DNA of 64,000 nt from Promethearchaeota archaeon (GTDB lineage: Archaea > Asgardarchaeota > Lokiarchaeia > Sigyniarchaeales > SOKP01), in assembly GCA_029838195.1 (NCBI GenBank), contig JALGVJ010000002.1:62001-126000 (forward strand). Direction: 5' to 3'. The first letter of the stretch is position 1; each line of letters begins with the position of its first letter. Both the position numbers and the translations under genes were made by a program. Below the pieces are notes generated by a model. It ran no database searches, had not been told where the DNA came from, and was given only the letters and a program-made list of their open reading frames with translations. This document shows positions 52,628 through 61,176 of the stretch, in pieces.

Positions 52628-54832
52628 ATGAAGAGGATAAATTTTCCGTTTACAGCGATAATTGGACAAGATAAAATGAAGATAGCTTTAATTTTGAACG
52701 TGCTGGATCCGTTAATTGGAGGTGTTCTTCTTACGGGGCATCAAGGAACTGGAAAATCTACTGCTGTCCGATCTTTAGTGGATATAATGCCAAAAATAGA
52801 AGTGGTGAAAGATTGTCCCTTTTCTTGTGATCCTAATTCGAATTTAGATGAGCTCTGTGATGAGTGTAGAGAGAAAAAGGAAAAGGGAATCTTGGAAACC
52901 GAATGGAGAGAAATGGAATTAGTGAATCTTCCTTTAGGATGTACTGAAGATATGGTTTGCGGCTCTCTCTCAATTGACAAGGTGCTCACGAAAGGGGTTT
53001 CGGAGCTTCATCCGGGATTATTGGCAAAAGCAAATCGAGGAATCCTTTATATAGATGAGATCAATTTGCTTCAAGATCACATAGTGGATACACTTTTAGA
53101 TTCCGCTGCTTCGGGGGTAAATATTATTGAACGAGAAGGAATTTCGGTTATTCATCCTGCCCGATTCGTTTTGGTTGGAAGTATGAACCCTGAGGAAGGT
53201 GAATTACGTCCGCAAATAGCAGATCGCTTGGGATTAGAAGTAAAAATCGTTTCTCCTCGAAATCCGAAAATTAGAGCAGAAATTACAAAGAGGGTCATTG
53301 AATTTAATGACAATCCAAAAGAATTTATCAAGCAATTCGAAAAAGAACAAAAAGATTTAAAAGAGAGAATAATCCGGGCTCGTAAAATAATCAAGGAGGT
53401 TGAAATTCCAACTGCTGTCTACGAATTAGTTTCGAAAATTGTAGATGAATTAGAGATTTATTCGCAACGTGCGGATATCACTTTCATTCGGTGTGCGCGA
53501 GCTCATGCAGCATTCAATGGAAGAAAAAAAATTAATCAAGAGGATATTAACGTTGCCATGGATTTAGTTTTTGAACACCGAATTAAATCCCTTCATTATG
53601 AAATGACCCCTCAAGAGATTGAAGCAAAAATCACCGAGGTATATGGCAAAATAAGAGAAGCCATAGAAGATTTAAACGTTTACCAACCAAATAAGGAAAC
53701 AGAAGGCCCTTTAAAGCATACAGACGAACCGCAAAAAGAATTTCAGAGACAACCCATCGATCCGGATAAAGTTGACATACCTGAAACGAGAGAACAAAAA
53801 TTACCTCCTCCAAAGTATCCCGATAAAAAAGAAAGAGAAGCTAAACCAGCAGGGGGATGGAAAGTTAAGAATATTCCGAAGTACAAGGAGGATCTAAATT
53901 TTTTCGAAAATAAGATGGACGCACTTCCTTTAATTTATAATATGGAAAAACGCATGACCTCTATATTAAATAATTTAAGGAAAGACAGGAAGATTTCTAA
54001 TTATGGAGGTAGGGGCATAGGTAGGAGAATAAAGATGGTCTCTTCCCGGAAAGGCAGATACGTTTCTTATAGAATTCCAATTAATCATCAACCGAAATCG
54101 TTAGCCTTGGACGCAACCATTCGAACATTCTTTAAAAATCAAGTCTATAATCATACGAAAATCGATTTTCCCATTAAATTCGAAGAAAACGACTTGAGAG
54201 ATAAAATCTTTGAATATCGAGCACCCTTAGCTCTATTTTTTGTATTAGATAGTTCTGCCTCCATGTATTATGTCATCAAACAGATGACGGATGTCATTCT
54301 CTCCCTCCAAAAAGAAGGGTACAGAAAGCGTGATAAAATCGCATTAATCATATTTCGAGGTAAAGATGCAATAGTTTTACAAAAACCCACCGTCTCGTTT
54401 CAAAATGCGCTGCGCAAATTAAAAAACATTAAAGGAAAATCCTACACGCCAATGGCTGCAGGTTTAAATGAATGCCTCAAGCTCATTAAAATTGAGAAAT
54501 TGAAGAACCGAAACATCATTCCGGTAATTTTTATTTGTTCTGATTGTGGAGCTAACATCTCCGTTAAATATCCGGATCTCGTAGCCCAGGTAGAATCTGA
54601 TTACACTTTAATCGTGGAAGAATTAAATGACATCGCAAAAAAAATCGCAAAACACCGCATTCATTTAATTGTATTGGAACCAAAAAAATCCCAAGCCACG
54701 AGAGCTCTTGGAGTTCATCCTTACTCTGCAGAAATGATAAAAAAGAATTTTAAAAAACACGGAGCCGATATCTATCAATTTGACAGATATAATCCCTCTT
54801 CGCTTATTTTGGAACTTAAGAAAATCTTATGA
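52628..54832 (+). CDS. Mg-chelatase-type AAA+/VWA fusion (ChlI-ChlD)
   Basis: A 734-aa fusion. The ChlI-like AAA+ half has Walker A GHQGTGKST (about 37-45), the Cys-containing insert CPFSCDPNSNLDELCDEC typical of ChlI, Walker B GILYIDEINLL and sensor GSMNPEEGELRPQI. A Pro/Lys-rich linker (about 365-425) leads to a ChlD-like VWA domain with the MIDAS start LDSSASM and a T-P-M-A Thr. Such subunits drive Mg, Co or Ni insertion into tetrapyrroles with a large CobN/ChlH partner, which is absent here. A non-chelatase AAA/VWA role is also possible. Confidence 0.88.
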   Translation: MKRINFPFTAIIGQDKMKIALILNVLDPLIGGVLLTGHQGTGKSTAVRSLVDIMPKIEVVKDCPFSCDPNSNLDELCDECREKKEKGILETEWREMELVNLPLGCTEDMVCGSLSIDKVLTKGVSELHPGLLAKANRGILYIDEINLLQDHIVDTLLDSAASGVNIIEREGISVIHPARFVLVGSMNPEEGELRPQIADRLGLEVKIVSPRNPKIRAEITKRVIEFNDNPKEFIKQFEKEQKDLKERIIRARKIIKEVEIPTAVYELVSKIVDELEIYSQRADITFIRCARAHAAFNGRKKINQEDINVAMDLVFEHRIKSLHYEMTPQEIEAKITEVYGKIREAIEDLNVYQPNKETEGPLKHTDEPQKEFQRQPIDPDKVDIPETREQKLPPPKYPDKKEREAKPAGGWKVKNIPKYKEDLNFFENKMDALPLIYNMEKRMTSILNNLRKDRKISNYGGRGIGRRIKMVSSRKGRYVSYRIPINHQPKSLALDATIRTFFKNQVYNHTKIDFPIKFEENDLRDKIFEYRAPLALFFVLDSSASMYYVIKQMTDVILSLQKEGYRKRDKIALIIFRGKDAIVLQKPTVSFQNALRKLKNIKGKSYTPMAAGLNECLKLIKIEKLKNRNIIPVIFICSDCGANISVKYPDLVAQVESDYTLIVEELNDIAKKIAKHRIHLIVLEPKKSQATRALGVHPYSAEMIKKNFKKHGADIYQFDRYNPSSLILELKKIL

Positions 54833-54894
54833 GGGATATTTTTTTATTATAAAACACTCATTTTTCCACGAATGGTATTTCGTAGTTCTATCTC

Positions 54895-56169
54895 ATGAAG
54901 CAAGTAAAAAAAAAATCCGTATTAGTAGTAGGATTTAATTCCCGTCCTTTAGTTTCTTCTTTAAAACAAGCAGGATATGAAATATATGTCGTAGATTTTT
55001 TTGGAGACTTAGATCTTTATCCGCTCGTAAAAGATAGTATCATTTTAACAAAAGAATTAGGTAAAAACTATTCACTTTTGAGAAAAGACTACGGTAAATT
55101 CTTAACTTCTTATACTATTGAAATGATGCTAAAATATCGGTTTATTGATTATTTAATCATAGGAAGTGGGTTAGATGATGGTTTTGAGGAAAGAGATTTA
55201 ATTCTCAATGCGATAAAAGAAAACGAATTAACTATCACGTATATTAATAATGATACCCGCGTGGTTAAAAATACCAGAAATATTATCAAACTCCATGAAA
55301 TATTAAAAAAAAATGGATTTCATGTTCCCAAAACAGTTTCCTTTATTGCATATAAAAAAAATCAAACCTCATTAGAGTATCCGCTGGTATTGAAGAAAAA
55401 AACGGGTAGTGGGGGCGTGAATGTATATAAATTTGAAAATGAACGTGAATTAAACTTCTTAATTAAAAGATTTTCAATTTCCAATGATTTTAAGCCGGAA
55501 GAATGGTTTGTTCAAGAATATTTAAAAGGAATCCCCGTGAGCTGTACAATAATCTCAAATGGAAAAGAGAGTAAAGTAGTGTCAATTAACCGCCAAATAA
55601 TTGGGTTAAATTATTTAAATCCACCTAGTGAGTTCATGTATTGTGGGAATATCGTGCCGGCGAACTTATTAAAGAGTGATGATGAAAAAATTGCTAAAAT
55701 ATCGCTCTTTTTATCAAAACATCTTGGTTTAAAGGGGATTAATGGATTTGATTTTGTTTTAAAAAATCATCAACCATATTTCATGGAGATAAATCCAAGA
55801 ATTCCCGGTTCAATCAACGCTTCCGAAGCGGCTTTAAATTTAAATTTATTAGATCTGCATCTTAAATCGTTTGATGACAATAAATGGGAAGAAATAAGTG
55901 AAATTTTTGATAAAGTCCAACCCAAGCAATTTGCAACTAAATTAATTTTCTTTTCCCCTCATGCAATATCCGAACAGAAAATAGAACAAATTAATTGCTT
56001 AAAACACCTACATGATAAGACCATTCCGGAAAAACGTGCAAATAAAGGAGAGCCTTTATGCACGATTCTTCATGTAAATAATTCATTTAATTCTTCATTT
56101 TTTGGAGCTTTAAAAATTGTTGATAAGATCTATGAGATCCTTGAAAATAGGCCCTCCTTAAAAAACTAA
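54895..56169 (+). CDS. ATP-grasp ligase (COG2232-like)
   Basis: A 424-aa ATP-grasp enzyme. An N-terminal Rossmann-like preATP domain (VLVVGFNSRPLVSSLKQAGY) is followed by the grasp fold with PLVLKKKTGSGGVNVY (ATP-binding lysine and Gly loop), WFVQEYLKGIPVSCTII and the metal site YFMEINPRIPGS (E-x-N-P-R). These enzymes join a carboxylate to an amine or thiol. The substrate is unknown; archaeal relatives include cofactor and amino-acid ligases. It lies 62 bases after the chelatase fusion on the same strand and may share its transcript. Confidence 0.85.
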   Translation: MKQVKKKSVLVVGFNSRPLVSSLKQAGYEIYVVDFFGDLDLYPLVKDSIILTKELGKNYSLLRKDYGKFLTSYTIEMMLKYRFIDYLIIGSGLDDGFEERDLILNAIKENELTITYINNDTRVVKNTRNIIKLHEILKKNGFHVPKTVSFIAYKKNQTSLEYPLVLKKKTGSGGVNVYKFENERELNFLIKRFSISNDFKPEEWFVQEYLKGIPVSCTIISNGKESKVVSINRQIIGLNYLNPPSEFMYCGNIVPANLLKSDDEKIAKISLFLSKHLGLKGINGFDFVLKNHQPYFMEINPRIPGSINASEAALNLNLLDLHLKSFDDNKWEEISEIFDKVQPKQFATKLIFFSPHAISEQKIEQINCLKHLHDKTIPEKRANKGEPLCTILHVNNSFNSSFFGALKIVDKIYEILENRPSLKN

Positions 56170-56283
56170 AGATATCGCCTTAAAAAACTCGTACGGTTAT
56201 CAAATAAACAATATTGAATTTTATTCTTTTAATTTATTTTTTGAAACTTTAACAAGAGAAATCATTAAATTTAGGAAAAGAAA

Positions 56284-57027
56284 TTAGGCCTTAATTATAT
56301 TTTTGATTCGAACAATGTAACTTCCTAATTTTTCTTTTGCAGGAACAGCAATACATAAAAGCCTTCTCTCGTCAATACTATGGATGATAATTGACCCTTG
56401 TTCTCCGGAAATAATTGAATATTCCAGATCTTTAGTTTGTAATAAAATGTCAGACAAATTAAAAAGGGCTGAAACCATCGCCGAAATCATCGGTTCTGGC
56501 ATGGCACTCTGAATTCTTATGGGAAGTCCATCTCGAGTCATGATAGCAATAAAACTAAGATCAGGGATGGCTCGCTTTAAAGCTTTAAAAATTTCTTCTT
56601 TAATTAATTCGGAGGTTTCGATATAAGCAGAAATCTGTAAAGCAAAATTTTCTAAACGCTTCACGTACAGATCAAGCCCTTCTAACTCAGCCAATTCACG
56701 ATTCAAATACGCAACAAGGGTGATATTTTCCGTTAAATAGCTGAGAATTATGCGTTCTTTTCCGGTAATGATATCATGAGAAATTTTTTGATTTAAGGAA
56801 TCTCTGATTAATTTCGAAGAGAGAAAAAGCAAACTGCTTGTTGCGGCTGAAATTTCATCTTCTCTTAATTTCGGGGAATATTGTTCTTTAAAATGACTCG
56901 CAATTGGAGAACCACCTTGCGTGCCGATGTTAATACCTAATAAAGCAGAGTTTTCAGATAATTCTTTTTTAATTAAATTTTCAATCTCTAGATTAATCTG
57001 TTCAAAATTTTCCTTATCAATCTCCAT
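56284..57027 (-). CDS. tandem roadblock/LC7-like protein
   Basis: A 247-aa protein containing two roadblock-type domains in a row. The C-terminal one is clear (about 150-247: DLSFIAIMTRDGLPIRIQSA, then ISAMVSALFNLSDILL, EYSIISGEQGSIII, RRLLCIAVP). The N-terminal one (about 25-130) has the same order of elements: ALLGINIGTQGGSPIASHF, ISAATSSLLFLSSKL, DIITGKERIILSYL, ITLVAYLN. Single roadblock proteins are dimers, so a fused pair would be an intramolecular heterodimer, the form that binds Rag and other small GTPases in eukaryotes. It is divergent from the nucleotidyltransferase. Confidence 0.82.
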   Translation of the reverse strand: MEIDKENFEQINLEIENLIKKELSENSALLGINIGTQGGSPIASHFKEQYSPKLREDEISAATSSLLFLSSKLIRDSLNQKISHDIITGKERIILSYLTENITLVAYLNRELAELEGLDLYVKRLENFALQISAYIETSELIKEEIFKALKRAIPDLSFIAIMTRDGLPIRIQSAMPEPMISAMVSALFNLSDILLQTKDLEYSIISGEQGSIIIHSIDERRLLCIAVPAKEKLGSYIVRIKNIIKA

Positions 57028-57146
57028 ATAAAGAAAAAAATAAATTCGGATATTTATATATATTCAAATCCAAAAAAATTCTATTGAATCATGAGTTAAA
57101 AATACTTATAAAATTTATTTTAATTTCCTTTTCTTTTCGAACTAAA

Positions 57147-58250
57147 ATGATGGTAATTGTTTTAGCAGCAGGATTAGCTACAAGACTCCGTCCACTTTCG
57201 AATCGAATACCAAAACCTTTAATTGATATTTCCGGAAAACCTCTCATAACTCGAATTATTCATGCGTTTAAAAATGCCGGTTTGAAGGATTTTTTAATTT
57301 TAACGGGTTATAAAGCTAATTTAATAAAAAATGAAATAAAGAAAATTAAAGGAATTAATACTTTTTACGCGAATCAAGAAAAACAAGCAGGAATGGCGGA
57401 TGCTTTATTATTATGTCTTGAGTATTTAAAGGAAAAAAATGGCTATCTTTCAGATTTTTTTCTTACAGCTTCGGATATTCTATTTTCTCCAAACGTTATC
57501 CAATTGATGCAAGAATGCCATGTTTCGACGAATTCTGATGGAATCCTTACACTGATGGAATCAAAAAATGAATTCATAGCACGATCTCATGGAAATGTTA
57601 AATTATCAGGTATAAATGTTATTAAAATCGGAAATTATTCCCAAATTCTATGGAATGTAGCAGATATTATAGAAAAACCTGAACCTCACCAAATTTTAAG
57701 TGATCTGTACTCTTTACCTCTTTATATATTTACACCCGGTATTTATGAACCATTAAAAAAAGTAAAACCTTCGCTTCGAGGGGAAAAAGAGCTCCAAGAC
57801 GCCATTAAACTAATGATTAGAGATAATGCAAGAATTTTTGGTTTAAAAATAATAGAAGAACTCATCACGCCAGAGAATATTGGAAAATATCATCTCACCT
57901 ACTTGCGAGATATCCAACAAATGAATTTTCAATTCCTTTCAAATATTTTTGTTAAAACTAAAAGGAAAAATTTACCTAAGATTCAGAAACCCGCATTAAT
58001 CGAAGAAAAAGTAAAAATCGGGGAAAATGTATCTTTAGGCCCAAATGTCATTGTAAAAAAAGGAGCGGTAATACAAAATAATTGTAAGATTTCTAATTCT
58101 ATTTTATATGAAAGGAGCAAGATAAATCCATCATGTGAGATAAATGGTTGCATAATAGATGAGAAAATAAAGATTCCTCCTAATCTACACGTGAATAACA
58201 AGTTTTTATACATGGATGAAGAGGGAAATTTAAAAAGCAAGGATTTATGA
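57147..58250 (+). CDS. sugar-1-phosphate nucleotidyltransferase 2
   Basis: A ~367-aa enzyme. The start VIVLAAGLATRLRPLSNRIPKPLIDISGKP is the canonical nucleotide-binding region, and FLTASDILFSP holds the metal Asp. The C-terminal ~80 residues carry hexapeptide repeats (VKIGENVSLGPNVIVKKGAV, then CKISNSILYERS). An open frame extends to 57084, but the ATG at 57147 begins the conserved domain with no plausible extra peptide. It is related to the gene at 5726, with a different central insert. An RmlC-type gene about 5.4 kb downstream suggests NDP-sugar metabolism. Confidence 0.87.
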   Translation: MMVIVLAAGLATRLRPLSNRIPKPLIDISGKPLITRIIHAFKNAGLKDFLILTGYKANLIKNEIKKIKGINTFYANQEKQAGMADALLLCLEYLKEKNGYLSDFFLTASDILFSPNVIQLMQECHVSTNSDGILTLMESKNEFIARSHGNVKLSGINVIKIGNYSQILWNVADIIEKPEPHQILSDLYSLPLYIFTPGIYEPLKKVKPSLRGEKELQDAIKLMIRDNARIFGLKIIEELITPENIGKYHLTYLRDIQQMNFQFLSNIFVKTKRKNLPKIQKPALIEEKVKIGENVSLGPNVIVKKGAVIQNNCKISNSILYERSKINPSCEINGCIIDEKIKIPPNLHVNNKFLYMDEEGNLKSKDL

Positions 58251-58391
58251 AAATATTAAATGTTAATCAAAAGGTTTTAATCTAGTCTATATTTTTTAAT
58301 CATGAGCGATATAATCATTATAAGATTTTTTTCAAATTATCATCAAATTTATTATAAAAAATTTAAAAAAAGTGAAAGATCTAGAGAAATA

Positions 58392-59225
58392 ATGGAAGAT
58401 TTAAAAATTCAAATTGAACTCAAGGATAAAATGATTAAAACACTTCAAGACTCCATTAAATTAAAAGAAGATCAAATTGCAACGTTAATGGATTCCTTAT
58501 CGTTAAAAGATAAACAATTGGAATCGTTGCAAGCCTCCTTGGAAAAAAAAGATGAAAAAATAAAAGCTTTAGAAGAAACGTTAGAAATAAAAAAAGAAGA
58601 ATTAAAAAAGCTAAGTTCTGCTACTATTATTGACGATGCTGTACTTAATGAAAAAGATGAATTAATAGAAGAGTTAAATAATAAAATTGAAATCTTAAAT
58701 CAAGAATTAGAAAAATCTGATGAAGAAATAGAAAAGTTGAAACTAGCAAATCAACTGTTAAAAGAAAACAAAAAGGAGAGCGCTTCATCAACTTCTCAAA
58801 TCATTAATTATACTCATTATGAGTTGTCCCGCGATGATATTCTTTCTTACATGAAAAAGATTTTAGATCAAGCACTTCATAAGGTAATCATCACGACTCC
58901 AACCATAACTGATCTACAAGAACTCTATTTATATGAGATTAAATCTTCAGTTAGCATGAGCATTTCTTGTTTCATTGATCAAAGTAATCCCGACGATATG
59001 GAACTTTTAGAAGAATTTGAACACTTCGATAATATCAATATCAGACATTTCGAAGAAAAAGATCGCTACATGATGTTAAAAGACGGAGAAGAATTACTCT
59101 TGGGTATAATCGGAGAAAATAATTCTAATATTCTCATTTTTCACACGTTAGATCCAAAACACGTGAAAACCCTTAATTCCCTTGCTATTGATAGCTGGGT
59201 ACGCAGTAAAAAAATTGTATTTTAG
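58392..59225 (+). CDS. coiled-coil protein with TrmB/PLD-like C-terminal domain
   Basis: A ~277-aa protein. About residues 1-75 are a regular coiled coil made of 14-residue repeats (for example KLKEDQIATLMDS, SLKDKQLESLQAS, EKKDEKIKALEET), then a second helical stretch. The C-terminal ~130 residues (ALHKVIITTPTITDL, VSMSISCFIDQSNPD, FDNINIRHFEEKDRYMMLKD, ELLLGIIG) resemble the effector domain of TrmB-like and phospholipase-D-like proteins, but no HKD catalytic motif is present. A longer start at 58302 is possible; a TATA-like stretch near 58284-58297 favours the inner ATG. Function unknown. Confidence 0.7.
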   Translation: MEDLKIQIELKDKMIKTLQDSIKLKEDQIATLMDSLSLKDKQLESLQASLEKKDEKIKALEETLEIKKEELKKLSSATIIDDAVLNEKDELIEELNNKIEILNQELEKSDEEIEKLKLANQLLKENKKESASSTSQIINYTHYELSRDDILSYMKKILDQALHKVIITTPTITDLQELYLYEIKSSVSMSISCFIDQSNPDDMELLEEFEHFDNINIRHFEEKDRYMMLKDGEELLLGIIGENNSNILIFHTLDPKHVKTLNSLAIDSWVRSKKIVF

Positions 59226-59352
59226 CTTCTTATTGGAGGGAAATCTTTCAATTCCCTCGATGGCTTGTTATTTATTAATCTTTGCAATTATAAGAAGCAA
59301 AAAAAGAAAAACCATATAATTCCTATATTTTAAAAGATTAAGTGTCCAATTA

Positions 59353-60192
59353 TTATAATTCAATAAATGTCCTCTTCCTTTCGTGAAAATGAGCTAATTG
59401 TGTATATCCTATCTCCATAACGATTTTTCTTAACTCATTAAATCTATAACCGACCTCTGCAGGATCGTGAGAATCCGAGCCAAATATTATGGGAATGTCA
59501 AGCTCATGCATGATTTCAATATATTCTCGAGAGGGATACGGCTCTTTTACCTCTTTTCTAAATCCTCCTGAATTTATTTCTATGACTTTATCCTTTTTCT
59601 TAATTATCTCTAAAAGTTCTATTGCTTTTTCTTTTATTTTTTCCTTGTCGTAAGGGTGTTTATTAAACTTTTTAGGTAAATCAAAATGGGCAATAATATC
59701 AAAATCAAAGTTTTTTGAGAGGAGCATTTTTTTCATTTTGTTGAAATATTCCATGTAAACGGTATCATTCCCATAAAATTCATATTTATGCATGTATCTG
59801 GTATCATCTAAACACCAGATTCCTTCTTTTGGTTCTAAAAAATGGATGGAGCCTAAGATATAATCTAGTTCTTTTTTCCATTTTGAAAGATAACGATTCA
59901 ATAAAGATTCTTGCCCCTCAAAATAATCAATTTCAAACCCGATTCTAATTTGAATTTCCTCGTGAAATTCTTGTTTTAACTTTTTAGCATCTGAAATGTA
60001 ATCTGAAATTTCTTCCAATGTCATACTATATTCTTTGTAAGGAATATCTTTTAACTGATAAATTTCATAAGGAAAGTGGTCACTAAACCCAATGGTGTCA
60101 ATCTTTTTAGAAACAGCAGCTTTTACGTATTTTCTTAAAGGACCTACCGCATGTCGGCATAAATAATTATGAGTGTGCCAATCTTCAATCAA
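59353..60192 (-). CDS. histidinol-phosphatase-type PHP phosphoesterase
   Basis: A 279-aa PHP-domain protein of the HisK/HisJ type. It begins with the metal motif DWHTHNYLCRHA, followed by TIGFSDHFP, FEIDYFEGQE, YILGSIHFLE, DIIAHFDLPKKF, EINSGGF and IIFGSDSHDPAEVG, which together form the trinuclear metal site. It would dephosphorylate histidinol phosphate in histidine synthesis. No other his genes are nearby, and related PHP phosphatases act on other substrates. Confidence 0.88.
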   Translation of the reverse strand: MIEDWHTHNYLCRHAVGPLRKYVKAAVSKKIDTIGFSDHFPYEIYQLKDIPYKEYSMTLEEISDYISDAKKLKQEFHEEIQIRIGFEIDYFEGQESLLNRYLSKWKKELDYILGSIHFLEPKEGIWCLDDTRYMHKYEFYGNDTVYMEYFNKMKKMLLSKNFDFDIIAHFDLPKKFNKHPYDKEKIKEKAIELLEIIKKKDKVIEINSGGFRKEVKEPYPSREYIEIMHELDIPIIFGSDSHDPAEVGYRFNELRKIVMEIGYTQLAHFHERKRTFIEL

Positions 60193-60322
60193 GATTTTTA
60201 AAACCCGTGTATTTATTATAAAAAAGTTAAGAAAAAATGCTTTTAATGACTATCAGTTAATGCATACCATTAATAGAAAGCAAAAAAGTTTATGATCAGT
60301 ATTGAAAAATAGGGGAATTTAA

Positions 60323-61120
60323 ATGGAATTTAGTGAAAAGCAATTTGATGGACCTTATGAGGTCATTGGGATTGAAATAAATATTGAAGGAGAAATGCTT
60401 CGAGGAGTCTTATACTTGCCTCCCTCACCTTATGAAAAACCTCATCCTATCATCATTTATTTTCATGGTTTTCCTCAATTAACACCTTTTCAAGATATTG
60501 CTAAAGAATATAGTTTTCTCCTTAATATGGGATATGTACTTTTAATTTTTAATTTTAGAGGCTACCAAATTAGTGATGGAAAAGTTTCCCTTAAATCCCA
60601 GCTGCAAGATGCTTTTCATGTTTTAATTTTCACCAACAAATTGGCAGAGGAATCTTTAATTCAAAAAGAAAACATAAATATTATTGCCCATGATTTAGGA
60701 GGTTTTATAGCTTGCATCTGTTGTAAGGAGCGTCCTATAAATAAATTGTTATTGTTAAATCCAATTTTAAATTTAAGTCGACACGTACATGATGAAAGAT
60801 TTAAAGATTCCTTGAAATACATTAATCATTTTTTACCAGGACATGTAAGAGGGATAGAGGATGTTGAATATTTCGTTAAAATGACGAAAGAAGAACTTTC
60901 TGATCTGCAATTTAAATTTGACACGTTGCGAGTAAATGAATTTTTAATAATTCTTGGAGATAATGACAAGATTACTCCGCTTTCAGAAGTAAATGCAGTT
61001 TTTCACGAAATCAATCAAAAATTTAAATTAATTACCATTCCAAATATGGATCATGAGTGTCTAAATGATGAAGAATTAGAACAAATGAAAAAAGAAATTA
61101 AAAAATTTTTTACAAGTTAA
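60323..61120 (+). CDS. alpha/beta hydrolase with Asp at the nucleophile elbow
   Basis: A 265-aa alpha/beta-hydrolase. The oxyanion-hole motif is YFHGFPQL (about 48-55), the nucleophile elbow is AHDLGGF instead of the usual G-x-S-x-G, the acid residue is in ILGDNDKITP, and the catalytic His is in NMDHECL. An Asp nucleophile is typical of epoxide hydrolases and haloalkane dehalogenases (HDxGG). A strong site aggggaa lies before the ATG. It is probably a cytosolic hydrolase of small molecules; the substrate is unknown. Confidence 0.82.
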   Translation: MEFSEKQFDGPYEVIGIEINIEGEMLRGVLYLPPSPYEKPHPIIIYFHGFPQLTPFQDIAKEYSFLLNMGYVLLIFNFRGYQISDGKVSLKSQLQDAFHVLIFTNKLAEESLIQKENINIIAHDLGGFIACICCKERPINKLLLLNPILNLSRHVHDERFKDSLKYINHFLPGHVRGIEDVEYFVKMTKEELSDLQFKFDTLRVNEFLIILGDNDKITPLSEVNAVFHEINQKFKLITIPNMDHECLNDEELEQMKKEIKKFFTS

Positions 61121-61176
61121 ACACGTTCATGAATAAATGTGGAAATTAGACTTTTAAATGATTTTAGCTTAAGCAC

